Source of the DNA: Prorocentrum cordatum
Lineage: Eukaryota; Sar; Dinophyceae; Prorocentrales; Prorocentraceae
Length of the DNA: 64,000 bases
Assembly (NCBI GenBank): GCA_963575745.1
Contig: CAUYUJ010019337.1
Span: 398,794 to 462,793, forward strand
Reading direction: 5' to 3'
The position numbers and the translations under genes are program-made. The notes below the pieces were generated by a model. The model was not told where the DNA came from. It worked only from the letters and a program-made list of their open reading frames with translations, and did not search any database. Shown one piece after another: positions 1-10,564 of the stretch (positions are counted from its first letter, which is position 1; every line of letters starts with the position of its first letter).

Positions 1-780
1 ACAATACTACGCCTTTTGTACCACCCGCAGCGCACATGAAACTCACAATTCTGCTAGGCACGTGCCCCCACGCACAAACTGATCAGCGCCCCATCACACC
101 CCTTCTCCCAACCCACGCACAGGCCCAGAACGATGTTTTTTTTTTGCCGCTCCCAAAGAAATTCCAATCCATTGCCCTGAAACGCGCGCAGACTACCCAG
201 TGCTCGTTTCGATTATATAGATATGTGCCAAAAGACACCCGAGCGAACAGCATGATAGCACGATCTCGAATTCTGTGAGGTAGGACCAGACCAACGACAT
301 CACCAGGAACGCACAGACACACATGCTGATTGATGCACCGCCCGACGTTTGTCATGCCTTTAGATGTCAGACAGGAGCGCGCAGTACCTCCTAAGGTCGC
401 AGCGCGTGCGTTCGAAAGCACGTCGCCAAACAAAAGCCATTCAACAACAAACGCAAACGTTACCGAACAAGCGCTGAAGAGATGATATCGCCATAATCGC
501 GGCAGTCGCGCGAATTACCCCGCCGCCCACCAGCGCAGACATGCGCCAGCAGTTGCTAAACGTTTCGCGCTACGTTACACGCGCATGAACGCCACCACGC
601 CGCGCACGCAACGAATTGTGCAACTGTCAACCCCTGGGCGCGATGGTGGCTTACGCACTGCGCGCGCCCCCGAATGATCACGCAGCATAGCCCAGCCAAC
701 GCTTCTCAAGCTTCATCCGCCCACCAAGACCTTGGCCGCCCAAGCTGATACGCTGGGGCGGCGCGTTCGAGAGGCGCCCA
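1..780. other. Non-coding, no gene seen
   Basis: No reading frame here has protein-like composition and no repeat stands out beyond mild A/C richness on the plus strand. Short open frames near positions 36-430 overlap on both strands and look like chance. Confidence 0.5.
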
Positions 781-1650
781 GAAGCGCGCGCCTCCTGCGG
801 CGCGCTCAAGCGCGCGACTGAACGCGCATAGGGCCAGCCGGTTTGTTACAGGCGCGCGACCCTCGACAAATCCAAGAAGCGCCCTAGTGCGCCGATTCGA
901 ACTGCTCGCGCGTTAATGCCATTGAGCGCCCAGGGCCGCGCGCGAGCGACCTTGCCCCCTGCGGGCGCCCATCCGAGCGCGCGACCTCGGGGGCGCCCGC
1001 GTCGAGCGCCCACCGCGCGCGCAGAGGCAACCGCGCCTGCAGGCGCGGTTGCGCGCGAAAGCACGCTGCCTATCTTTTCTTAGCCTTAGTCGCGCGCGCA
1101 GTCGCCCCAGCGCGCTCGAAATGCATCCTGGGCGCGCGCGCAAGCTTGCGCGCCGCTGAATGCGCGATAAAAACGCACCGCCGCTCGCCCGAGCGCGCGC
1201 GCCATAGAGCGCGCGCGAGATCGCTCAAGAGCGCGCGCCCCCGCGCGCGCCGAGGAGCGCGCCGAACTGCCGCCGTCCACGCGCGCGCTCGAATGCGCCC
1301 GTGCCAGAAGGCGCGGCCCCAGCCTGCGCGCTCCGCGCGCGCCCCATTCGAGCCCACAACAACGCGCGGCCCCTGCTGGCAAGCTGGCGGCGCCCTGATA
1401 CGTCCGAGCGCGCGCGCCCGCAGAAGAACGCTGACGCCGCAATATAGCGCGCGTCTGCGCGCAATTGCACTCGGGGCCGAATGGCAGCCGCAGACGCGCT
1501 CGCCCGATTGACGCGCGCCATGGCATCGCAGAAAGGTGGGCGCGCTTGGAAGCTCGACGCGCCGCGCGCGCAACGGAGCTTTTCTTGCCAGATGCACAAA
1601 GGCGCACGCCCCTGTGCGCCCGCCATCCAGGAGCGCCGCTGATCGGTTGA
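781..1650. other. GCGCGC-rich block
   Basis: Dense runs of alternating GC (GCGCGC, AGCGCGCGC) recur every few tens of bases. They open long Arg/Ala-rich frames on both strands at once (for example 1070-1906 minus and 1146-1511 plus), which is typical of composition and not of coding. The same composition recurs inside the satellite units that follow and at 13.8-17.4 and 23-26.4 kb. It may be a degenerate upstream part of the satellite array or a compositional island. Confidence 0.5.
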
Positions 1651-4076
1651 ACGCATGCAAGCGATGCTGGACCCCCAAAACTAATGGTGAAACCCAAATG
1701 TAAAAATTCAGTCTCTGATCGGAAGACGGGATCATCCCAATGTGGGCATGCCATACGAAATACACAATGCAAAGCGCCAGCGCGCGCGCACGCGCGCCAA
1801 CGCACGCGCATCGGCGCTCTGTAGTGTACACAATAGAAAAGTCGACGCGTCCGTCGGCCTCCTTAAAGAGCCACAGAAATTTTAAATTCAGTTTTGGAAA
1901 TTCCATGTCGGCTTTTCTATTGTGGACACTACAAAATCAACGCGCGCGCGCCGCTGATAGGTTTAACGCATAGGAGCGATGTTGAACCCCAAACCGAATG
2001 GCGAACACCCAATGTAAAAATTCATTCTCTGATCGGAAGACGGGATCACCACAATGTGGCTATAAGATACGAGATACACAATGCGAAGCGCCAGCGCGCG
2101 CGTACGCGCGCCAACGCGCGCGCGTCGGAGTTCTGTATCGCCCACAATAGAACAGTCCACGCGCCCGTCGGCCTCCTTAAAGAGCCACAGAAATTTTAAA
2201 TTCAGTTTTGGGAATTCCACGTCGGCTTTTCTATTGTGGGCACTACAAAACTCTTCAACGCGCGCGCGCGCACGCGGCTGCAGCGCGCCGCTGATAGGTG
2301 TAATGCATGGGGTGCGATGTCGGACTCCCAAACCCAAAAGTTAAACCCCAATGTGGAACTTCATTCTCTGATCGGAAGGTAGAATCATTGCAATGCGGCT
2401 ATAACGATGCGAAACGCACAATGCGAAGCCACCAGCGCGCGCGCGCCAACGCGCGCGCATCTGCGTTCTGCATCGTCCACAATAGAAGAGCCAACGCGCC
2501 CGTCTGCCTCCATGAAGGGCAAGAGACATCTTGAATTCAGGCTTGGGAATTACATGTCGGCTTTCCTATTGATTGTGGACAACACAAAACTCCTCAACGC
2601 GCGCGCAAGCCTACGCGCGCGCGTGCACGCGGCGGCTGCGCGCCGCTGGTAGGTTTAATGCATGGGAGCGATGTTGAACCCCCCAAACCCAATGGTGAAA
2701 TCCCAATGTGAAAATGCATTCTCTGATCGGAAGACGACCATCCCAGTGCAATGTGGGCATGCCATACGAATTACACGATGCGAAGCGCCAGCGCGCGCGC
2801 ACGCGCGCCAACGCGCGCGCATCGGCGTTCTCTAATGTACATGACAGAAAAGTTGACGCGCCCGTCGGCCTCCTTAAAGTGCCACAGAAACTTTGAGTTC
2901 ATTCTTGTGAATTACATGTCCGCCTGTCTATTGTGGGCAGTACAGAACTCCTCAACGCGCGCCGACGCGCGCGCGGCGGCTGCGCGCCGTTGGCACGTTT
3001 AATGCATGGGGGCGATGTTGAGCCACCACATAAAACCAACACTAAAAAAGCCCAATGTAAACATGCATTCTCTGATCGGAAGACGGGGCCATCCCAATGT
3101 GGACATGCGATACGAAATGCGCAATGCGGAGCGCCATCGCGCGCGCGTGCGCGCGCATACGCGCGCGCATCGGCGTTCTGCATCACCCACGACAATAGAA
3201 AAGCCGACGCGTCCGTCGGCCTCCTATAAGAGACACAGAAATTTGAAATTCAGTTTTGGGAATTTCATGTCGGCTTTCGTATTGTGGACCACACAGAACT
3301 CCTCAACGCGCGCGCGTGTACTCGCGCGCGCACACGTCGGCTGCGCGCCACTGATGGTTTAATGCATGGGAGCGGTGTTAAACGCCCAGACAAATTGTGA
3401 AAAACCAACGTAAAAATTCATTGTCTGGTCGGAAGACGAGATCATCACAATCTGGGTATGCGATACGAGATGCACAAGGCGAAGCGCCAGCGCGCGCGCA
3501 TCGGAGCTCTGTATTGCCCACAATATAAAGCCGACGCGCCCGTCGGCCTCCTTGTAGAGCAAGAGAAAAATTAAATTTAGTTTTTCACAATTTCATGTCA
3601 GCTTTTCTATTGTGGACAATGCTGACCTCCTCAACGCGCGCGCGCGCACGCGCGCGCGATCGCGGCGGCTGCGCGCCGCTAATGGTTTACTCCATAACGG
3701 GAGCGATGTTAAACCCCCAAGCCCAATGGCGAACACCCAATGTAAACATCATTCTCTGATCGGAAGATGGTATCATCCCAATGTGGGTATACGATGCGAA
3801 ATACAGGGTTGGTTCAATGCACGGGAGCGATAGGTTTAACACATGGGAGCGATGCTGATATGTTACAATGCTTAATGCATGGAGGCGATGTTGCACCCCA
3901 AACGGCGAAAACCAAATGTAAACACAAACCCCTGGCCGGAAGACGGTATCATCCCAATGTGGGCATACGATGCGTCATGCATGAAAGGTTTTTCCGCACG
4001 GGGGCGAAAGGCTTAATTCATCCCAACGCACGCAACTGGTAGGTTCAACGCATGTGAGCGACGTTGAACTCTTACA
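1650..4076 (+). repeat. Tandem satellite, unit about 320-360 bp
   Basis: The landmark CATGGGAGCGATGTTGAA and variants recurs near 1652, 1969, 2304, 2658, 3001, 3361 and 3693, giving spacings of 317-360 bp. Each full unit has the same order: the landmark, CCCAATGT...CATTCTCTGATCGGAAGACG, CCCAATGTGGGCATGCGATACGAAAT, a GCGCGC block, a CCACAATAGAAAAG motif, a short AT-rich stretch, its inverted partner CTTTTCTATTGTGG, and a second GC block. The inverted pair is about 17-19 bp with a loop of about 60 bases (for example 3192-3208 with 3269-3285). Units after 3693 are shortened and lack the GC blocks. Each copy differs by substitutions and indels, so the array is not young. Confidence 0.85.
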
Positions 4077-4145
4077 CCCAAAATTGAAAACCCAATGTTA
4101 AAGATCATTCAGAATGATCTTTAACATTGGGTTTTCAATTTTGGG
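4077..4145. repeat. Perfect palindrome, 34-bp arms
   Basis: The left arm is 4077-4110 and the right arm 4112-4145, exact reverse complements around a single central A at 4111. The left arm is the end of the last satellite unit (the AAACCCAATGTNAAAGATCATTC portion). The right arm is an inverted copy of it, after which the satellite text resumes forward (GGGCATGCGGTGCGAAATGCACA). A forward unit would carry TCTGATCGGAAGACG here instead. Confidence 0.95.
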
Positions 4146-4271
4146 CATGCGGTGCGAAATGCACAGTGCGACCTCGGTTTTGTCGCAGACCTCGGTTGCA
4201 GCACCGCTCGCAGCTTCCGCTCCAGAGGCAAGCCGCTGCTTGATTGCGCGTGGGGGAGACTCTGGGCCTTC

Positions 4272-4293
4272 GCCGAAGCCATTTTGGCCCGAG
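4272..4293 (+). other. Relict spliced-leader-like sequence
   Basis: These 22 bases, core GCCATTTTGGC, agree with the published dinoflagellate spliced-leader consensus at 19 of 22 positions, in the sense orientation of the following gene. The consensus was recalled from knowledge of trans-splicing in dinoflagellates. They end 3 bases before the ATG at 4297. Relict leaders in genomic DNA are known in dinoflagellates as marks of mRNAs that were trans-spliced, reverse transcribed and reinserted. The match is seen; the retroposition origin is inferred. Confidence 0.65.
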
Positions 4294-4296
4294 CCG

Positions 4297-5430
4297 ATGT
4301 CCAGCCACGAGCAGTGGCTCCTGGACTTGGCTAGCAAATACGATCATGATTGCATACTCGAACTGTGCCGTTTCAAAGCCAAGCGGCTTAAGTCCAGTAC
4401 TAATGCTGCAGTACTAGAGCTGCAGGGGATGCTCCGACAGTACGAGGAGGTCGACGAGGAGATCAGCCACCTCGAAAAACGTAGCCGCCGCTGCCGCGAC
4501 GCCGACAAGGAGCTCGACAGGAGGCTCGAGCGGATGCGCTACTACGTGCTCTCCAACGACGTGAACAAGGAGCTGCGCAAGCAGCAGGGCCCCATCAGGG
4601 GGCGCAAGGGTGACATTCCGATAGCAGCGGCAACGTTGGCGTCGGTAGGACCCCATAGCTTTTTAGAGGACAGGCGTCATCGGCGCAATGGGGTCCTAGT
4701 CGGCGCTCGCGGTGCCTTGCCCATCGGCATCTCGCTCCTGCGCGCCTTCAGAGCATCGCAGTCGACGAGGTGGCTCCCAGGATGAGCCTTCGAGAGGAAC
4801 GTTTGTTCGTGGGGCGTGTTGCCGCGAAGTTGCCACGTGAACTCCGTCCCCGCATAGTGCGGCGCCTTGTCGCCGAGGCGAGGGGTTCTGGCACAGCCGC
4901 GCCAGTTACGATTTCTATCGATGATGCTGGCGGCCCTGGCGCTGCTGCTGCTGCAACTTTGGACTCGGCGCGCCTCGTGGAGGCGGCTACCCGCGAGGCT
5001 CCCTAGATGCGGCGACGGGCGTCGCGGCTTGAAGAACACCGACGGTGTTCTTGGAATGTGTTGAGTTTCCTTGAAGGCGACTCAGCGCATCACGCTGCCA
5101 TGCCGCGCCGCGCGCCACCGCATCCTGGCAGCCCCGCCCACCTGGCAGCTCGGAGAGCGGTGGGTGGCAGACCTGCCCAAGCTGCGCTGTCGAGCGATTG
5201 GCACCGCCGCGGAGAACGGCGTAGCAGAGCTTCGCATCGTGAAGGACACGCGGCCCAAGGACGCAATGATCCCCAGGGGTGACATGATCAAGTTACCGAA
5301 CGAGATGTCAAATGTTACGCCTGGCAAGATGGTGGAGCTCTGGCTCGAGATCGTCACCATCTGCGACCCGTACGATCAGATGTACTGGCAAGCTCGTTTA
5401 GCGCCCGAGCCAGAGCCAGCTGCCATGTAA
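4297..5430 (+). CDS. Unknown coiled-coil protein, about 291 aa, three inferred exons
   Basis: The proposed model is exon 4297-4601, exon 4781-4997 and exon 5077-5430 (stop TAA). The phases match, both introns (179 and 79 nt) are GC-AG, and the acceptors are CAG|G and AAG|G. Residues 1-100 hold a hydrophilic helix with heptad-like pattern (ELQGMLRQYEEVDEEISHLE, then many Arg/Lys/Glu), probably a coiled coil. The middle is Arg-rich then Ala/Gly-rich. The last 118 residues are more globular (WQLGERWVADLPK, then KMVELWLEIVTICDPYDQMY). ATG 4297 is chosen because the leader-like sequence ends just upstream; an in-frame upstream ATG at 4114 lies in the palindrome and is unlikely. I cannot name a family. 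The exon 1/2 junction is the least certain. If the gene is a reinserted cDNA, these introns would have to be later gains or misread. Confidence 0.55.
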
Positions 5431-5519
5431 ATAGCATGGCGTGTGCGAAGCTAATGCCTAGAACTGTTCAGATAAATAACCCTGGGTAGATGTTAAAAGT
5501 ATCCTACCACCGCAAGGCA

Positions 5520-5850
5520 GGTGGGGCGAAGCAAAAGGAACTCCCCATGTGCCACGAACCGTGTGAGGGGCGCGCTCAAATGGGGCGGGGCCACCATGCG
5601 AACCCTGCCGCTCGACTCAGGTAGAACCCCACATGATGCCACGAACCGTGTGAGGGGTGCGCCCAGATGCGGTGCAACCATGCGAACCCTGCCACTGGGG
5701 CATTCGGTGGAGCCCCCCATGGGGCCGCAAACCGTGTGAGGGGTGCGCCCAAATGCGGGGCCGCCATACGGGCCTTGCCACTGGTGCCTTCTGTGGAGCT
5801 CCCCACGGTGCCACGAGCCGCGTGAGAGGTGCGATCAAGGGCAGCGGCGC
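5520..5850 (+). repeat. 87-bp repeat family, about 4 copies
   Basis: The unit reads roughly CCACGAACCGTGTGAGGGG then TGCGCCCAAATGCGGGGC, CGCCATGCGAACCCTGCC, and a CTTCGGTGGAGCTCCCTATGG-type end. Copies start near 5555, 5640, 5727 and 5811. The same family forms arrays at 12.4-13.3, 27.3-27.6 and 42.8-43.5 kb. Confidence 0.8.
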
Positions 5851-7170
5851 GGGGCAGGCGGAGGAGGAGGGGGAGGAGGAGCAGGAATAGGAGGAGGAGG
5901 GGGTGAGGAGGAGCAGGAGCAGGAGCAGGGGCAGGAGCATGGGCAGGGGCAGGAGGAGTCGGGGGAGAAGGAGGGGGAGTGGGATGAGGAGGAGGAGGAA
6001 CAGGAAAACGAGGAGGAGGAGAAGGAGGAGGAAGAGGAGGAGGGGGAGGACGAGGGTGAGGATGAGGAGGAGGAGGAGGAGGAGGAGGAGGAGGAGGAGG
6101 AGGAGGAGGAGGAGAACGAGGAGGAGGAGTTGCACCCTGCCTCCCAGGGTGCCATCCTTCCCCCTGGCCCCTCGGCACACCGCCGACTCTCACGAACCGG
6201 CGCGCCTGGCCGAACTTCCAGGAGATGGGGGGGGGGGGGGGGGGCAGAACCGTCGCCAACACCACCAAGGAGGCCTCCTCCAGGCAGGGGGGAGGAGGAT
6301 GGGGATGAGGAGGAAGATGAGGAGTACGATGAGCAGGGGGAGGAGGAGGGCGAGGCCGAGGACGAGGAGGATGAGGAGGGGGAGAAGGAGGAGGAGCAGG
6401 AGGAGGAGGAGGAGGAGGAGGAGCCAGGAGGGAGGCCGAGGATCGAGGATCAAGGATCGAGGATCGCTGTTGGAGGGAAGGGGCTCGGCGTAGGACAGTG
6501 GTTAAGCGCCAAATCCGCGTGGAGTGAAGGCCTCGGACATATCTCAACGTAAACCTAAAACAACAAGTAGTGCCCAACCATCCTGTGGCGTTGAGCCCTC
6601 GTCTCGAAGAGACGGTGCACCGCGTTCCTCCCTTCTCCTGTCTCCTTTTTCCCATCCTCCCTCCTCAACCTCCTCCTCCTCCTCTGCCTCTGCCACTGCT
6701 CCCCGCGCCGCTCGCGTTGGAGCTCTCTGAGCACCGCGATGCGGCAAGAGACCGCATCAGGGCAGCAGCCGCGTGGGCCGCAGGAAAACACATGACTGAG
6801 GAGGAGGGTGAGGATGAGGAGGATAAGGCGGAGGAGGGGGAGAGAGGATGAGGAGGAGGAGGAGGAGGAGGAGGCAGGTAGAAAGGCATGAACGACGAGG
6901 AGGAGGGGGAGGAAAGGAAAGGAAAGCAAGAGAAGGTAGCAGGAGGTGACAGAAGGAGGGGGAGGGGGTGAGGAGGAGGGCCCTGCCTCGGTCATCCTGC
7001 CTCCATCCCCCCCTCCTCCCTCCTCCTCTTCCCCCCCCCCTCCTCCTCCCCTTCCTCCTCCCTCCTCCTCCGTTTCATCGTCCGTGCCCCCCCCCCATCC
7101 TCCTGCTTTGCCTCAATCCTCTCATCTCTCCTCCCCCTCCCTCCTCCTTTCTCCTTCTCACCTTCCTCCT
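5850..7170. repeat. Homopurine and homopyrimidine tracts
   Basis: Plus-strand GGAGGA-type purine tract at 5850-6160 and 6290-6430, pyrimidine at about 6620-6700, purine at 6795-6970, pyrimidine at 6995-7165. The neighbouring tracts are mutually complementary, so the strand could form long hairpins or triplex DNA. The long Glu-rich, Pro-rich and Leu-rich frames here are translations of the repeat and not genes. For the minus-strand gene ending at 7207 this is the 3' flank. Confidence 0.8.
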
Positions 7171-7206
7171 CAACGCCGTCTGAACGCTTCTATGGATGTC
7201 CGTTTG

Positions 7207-8082
7207 TCAACCTTGATCCTGCATGACCAACAGCTCGGGGACCACGTCTAAGAACTCGGGGCGGTGCAACTTCACGTTATTGTATGTGTTCTGGTCGGAC
7301 AACGAAGAGAAGGCCTTCGCGATCACAGTGTTGATCCTGCGCTTGGTCAAGCCGACGTGGAAGTCAAGCGCGCCCTTGATGGTCTTACACTTCGACTTGT
7401 TCATATCGAAGAACTCGGAGAAGTGAAAGATGCCTGCGTCGATGATCTCCGCGACCTGGTTGCCGAAGTGGTTCCTCAAGACATGCGCAACGAAGTGCAG
7501 CGTGTTCTGGCACTTGTTCCGAACTTTCTTCAGCTGCTCGTTGGACTCCTTCACCGACCTCGCTGGCGCATCCGATCCACCAACGTACTGGCCAACGACG
7601 GCAGCAGGAACACCTGCAGCAGCAGCAGCACCCTGTCCTGGAGCACCTGGATCGACAGGTGCATCACCTCCACCACCAGGCGCCTGAGACTCCTCAGCCG
7701 CACCAGCCGCAGGCGCTGCACCACCAGCCGCGGGTGCAGCTCCAGACCCAGCTCCATCACCATCTCCTTCGGCTGGACCCTCGCCCTCATCGCCAGAATC
7801 GACCTCGAGAATCTTCATCGCCGACGGCGTGATCGGAACTCCGTCGAGGGACTTCCACCAACCATGTAGCATGCCAATGTACACCAACACCAACAATACT
7901 TCCATCTTTTTGCCCCTCCACTCACGGTTAGCGTTGATCCAACTAGCCCACCTGCCAATTTTTACTCTGGAGCCTTTGATCGACCAAGCAATGCTATTTT
8001 TGACCATGTTCCACACATACTCCTTGTGGTTCTCGGTGCCAATGCCGAAGTCGTCCAGCATGCCCTTCTCTGCGCAGATGTC
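7207..8082 (-). CDS. Last exon (about 291 aa) of unknown minus-strand gene
   Basis: Exon text opens after CAG|GAC (acceptor CAG at 8083-8085) and runs to a TGA at 7207-7209. It begins DICAEKGMLDDFGIG, then a helical region with many Trp and Lys (SRVKIGRWASWINANREW), a hydrophobic stretch MEVLLVLVYIGMLHGWW, an acidic then Gly/Ala/Pro-rich linker of about 70 residues, and a second helical block (NEQLKKVRNKCQNTLHFVAHVLRN) up to the end. No catalytic motif is recognised. It reads as a lineage-specific dinoflagellate protein; I cannot assign a function. The stop is taken as the real end because purine/pyrimidine repeats follow. Confidence 0.65.
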   Translation of the reverse strand, partial: DICAEKGMLDDFGIGTENHKEYVWNMVKNSIAWSIKGSRVKIGRWASWINANREWRGKKMEVLLVLVYIGMLHGWWKSLDGVPITPSAMKILEVDSGDEGEGPAEGDGDGAGSGAAPAAGGAAPAAGAAEESQAPGGGGDAPVDPGAPGQGAAAAAGVPAAVVGQYVGGSDAPARSVKESNEQLKKVRNKCQNTLHFVAHVLRNHFGNQVAEIIDAGIFHFSEFFDMNKSKCKTIKGALDFHVGLTKRRINTVIAKAFSSLSDQNTYNNVKLHRPEFLDVVPELLVMQDQG

Positions 8083-8271
8083 CTGCGGCTGCTTATGCTC
8101 ACTCAAATCTGTTCACCCTCATCTTCAGTCCGTCCCCCTCACCCCTCCTTCTCCTCCGTCCTTATCATCCCTCCCCTCCTCCTCCTCCTCCTCCCCCTCC
8201 TCCTCCTTCCTCCTCCTCCTCCCCTCTCCTCCTCCTTTTCCTCCTGCTCCTCCTCCCTCCCCCTCCTCCTC
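8083..8271 (-). other. Short purine-rich intron
   Basis: In the sense (minus) strand this interval is almost entirely GGAGGA/GGGGAG. The upstream exon ends either at 8272 (donor GAGGAG) or at 8281 (donor GACCGC). Both are GA donors in phase 0, a non-canonical type reported in dinoflagellates. The acceptor is CAG|G at 8083. It lacks the pyrimidine partner tract seen in the other introns. Confidence 0.5.
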
Positions 8272-9000
8272 CTGGCGGTCCTCGTACATCATCAAGAACA
8301 ATGGGCAGGATGGAGCCCGAGTGCTGAAGTACTCATGGGCGGCCTCCGAGATTTCAGTGAAGAACTTGCGGTGGCCGAAAGGGGCAGTCATCATGTTGAA
8401 CACAACCGTGCGCTCGCTGATGACCGACCACAAGTCGTTCTCGATCAGCGCGCCCTTCATGTCGTTCCAGAAGCGACGCCACTTGTCCTCAATAGATGCA
8501 CCGCGCACTCCGAGAAAACAATCCATCCAGTGAGTCATCGGCAAGCCGATCGAGCCCTCGTCGAAAGACTTGTGGAGACTCGGCGAGTGGAGCGAGCTAC
8601 AACCTTCGGCCCAGTTCAGCTGACGTGGCAACTCCACCCGCGTCGACCCATTGTCCTTGTTCATGATGCAACTCCTGAACCTACTCGTGCCTGGAACCCG
8701 CCTGTCCTCTGGAAGTTCAATGATGTATCGAATCTCGTTCGCCGCTAACGGAGCCATCTTCACCTTCGGAATGAAATACTCTAATGACAATCCTGCACTT
8801 TTGAGGCCGTGGTCAATAGCGAGTGCCATTTCTCTGTTTGGAATCATCTCAGGAAGTTTACGCTTTTTCAGCTCCTTAGCGGTCATCCGATCTTTTCTAT
8901 CGAAAAATATGTCAGTTTCGCCTACGTACTTGATGATGTCGCTCCTGCCAGACACCGTGCCTGCAACCCTCAAGCCGCTCTTAAGCCAGTCGGGGAGAAC
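8272..9000 (-). CDS. Internal exon (about 243 aa) of unknown minus-strand gene
   Basis: Opens after CAG|GTT at 9000 with VLPDWLKSGLRVAGTVSGRS, followed by a Lys-rich helix (DRKDRMTAKELKKRK), a mixed alpha/beta-looking middle and THWMDCFLGVRGASIEDKWRRF near the end. Composition and the absence of repeats mark it as true coding sequence, unlike the flanking purine/pyrimidine DNA. The exon is in the same orientation, order and phase as those at 10.2-10.6, 19.2-20.3 and 21.1-22.5 kb, which is why they are grouped. Function unknown. Confidence 0.65.
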
Positions 9001-10171
9001 CTGAGGCACGCCGAACAAAAATAACTCAATCCTCAACCTCCTTCTCCTCATCCTCATCCCTCCCCTTTCCCGTCTCATCACTTTCTCCTTCCTTCGCAAT
9101 CCTCCCCCCCCCCCGCGGTCTTCAGGAGATCACCAGGGGGGCCACAGGCACAGGAGACCCTCAGGACGCTCTCAGAAGCTTTATTTCCAAGATCCCAGGC
9201 GCCGCCCCCAGGTACATGTACCTCGCAGGGGCCCAAGAATCCAAGCCCCCGCAGGCCGCGCGGTACATGTGTACCCCCCGAGGACTCTGGAGGCACGCCT
9301 GCCTGTAGCAAACGCAAACGAAAGTACATAATGTACCTCGAAATCTGCGACGAAATCGCTCGAGACATTCGCCGGTGCATCGATGCACCTGTGCCCTCGG
9401 GCGATGTGCTTACACCCCGCGGGGCCGGCACATATGTACCTGGCGGGGCCCCACGACGGGGCCCCGGTACATATGCACCTCTGGGAGACGAACCAGGTAC
9501 ATGTACCTCAGAGAGACGAATCCGGTACATGCACCTCAATCAGGGACGAACTCAGGACTCAGGGACAGAAAAGAGTAGGACGACGAGACAAAGGGCAGGG
9601 AAGAGGAACATGAAGAGGAACAACAATAGGAGAAGGATAGGGAGGAGCAGGAGGAGGAAAAGCAGGATGAGGAGTAGCGGGGGGATCAGGATCAGGAGGA
9701 GGAGCAGGAGGAGGAGCAGTGCAGGAGGACTATCGTAAGAGGATAAACGCAATCATCCACAACCAATTCCACAAGAGATGAATGCAAGAAAGGTTTACAA
9801 CAAACCGAAATATGTTGAAACTAGCATGCGATGATAGCCATAAGCTTGCAACATGCTATCTAACATGAATATATTAAGGTCTGGAGATCGTCTAGACGAG
9901 TCGATAGTGAGAAGGTGCGCAAACAATTCAAGAACAATGAGTTCAAACATTCAAATCCACTCAGATGGTTCACACTAAGATCCACTCATACTCAGACCCA
10001 CTTGACGTGCATTCATACTAAGACTTGCTCTATCTCTCTCTCTCCCGGGTTCAGTCATGCCCAGACTCATACTCAGGCAGCCTATGCCAGTTCCTTTCAT
10101 AAGAGCGGTGTTGGATGGAGGAGGATGGTGGTTTCAAAATTGGAGGGCGCCTGGGGTGCCAGCCATCCAGC
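9001..10171 (-). other. Intron with palindrome cluster and R/Y tracts
   Basis: Bounded by an inferred GC donor (10171-10170) and a CAG|G acceptor (9001-9003). In sense order it holds unstructured DNA, then pyrimidine-rich sequence (complement of 9590-9720), then the GGTACATGTACC cluster, then purine-rich sequence (complement of 9040-9115). No other exon-like reading frame was seen inside. Confidence 0.45.
9205..9545. repeat. GGTACATGTACC palindrome cluster
   Basis: The 12-bp palindrome GGTACATGTACC or one-base variants (ACATGTGTACC, ACATATGTACC, ACATATGCACC, ACATGCACC) occurs six times, near 9211, 9261, 9430, 9469, 9498 and 9523, often followed by TC. Several pairs flank GGGGCCCC blocks. The pair at about 9428-9476 forms a long imperfect stem (CATATGTACC...GGGGCCCC / GGGGCCCC..GGTACATATG). 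Confidence 0.8.
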
Positions 10172-10564
10172 AAGGTGTTTGCGAGAATCAACTGCAGCAA
10201 TAGTAAGAGTTTCTTCCTTAGGCATTCCAACTCGCGATGCATCGAATGCTATCCCCAAGTCTTGGACCATATCGAAGCTAATCACCAGGGAAGCTTTGTA
10301 CTCAGCCATGTGTCTTGGGATCCAGTCCGCTACAGTACCATCATTAAGGCCCAGCTGAGATCGAGCATAACCCTGCGGCGTAGCGGCCATCCCCTTGCGC
10401 ATCGCCGAGTGCATGACAGCACTCTTGAAGTCGTCGTCGGTCCGTCGCCTCTTCTGCTTGCTAGTGTTCATGGTCAGCGAGGCCGCGCCGATGGCCAGGG
10501 GGTCGAAGGTCCCGACGTTGTGGGTGTTGTTCTCCACGAGATCAGTCAACGTGTTCACTTCATC
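10172..10564 (-). CDS. Internal exon (131 aa) of unknown minus-strand gene
   Basis: Opens after CAG|GAT at 10564 with DEVNTLTDLVENNTHNVG and ends ...AVDSRKHL with an inferred GC donor (GCTGGATGG) in phase 0. It contains a basic cluster KQKRRRTDDDF that could be a nuclear localisation signal, then a mainly helical segment (ADWIPRHMAEYKASLVISFD). An alternative GC donor a few codons upstream cannot be excluded. Reading beyond the chosen donor gives a Pro-rich tail up to 10097 that does not look coding. Confidence 0.6.

Noticed and set aside
4114-4296. Upstream in-frame ATG extending the 4.3-kb gene
   Set aside because: The extension would translate the palindrome and the leader-like sequence. 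The ATG at 4297 fits better.
5576-6655. Long Pro-, Glu- and Leu-rich open frames of 190-360 codons on both strands
   Set aside because: They are translations of GGAGGA/CCTCCT tracts. Several frames are open at once and no non-repetitive protein text is present.
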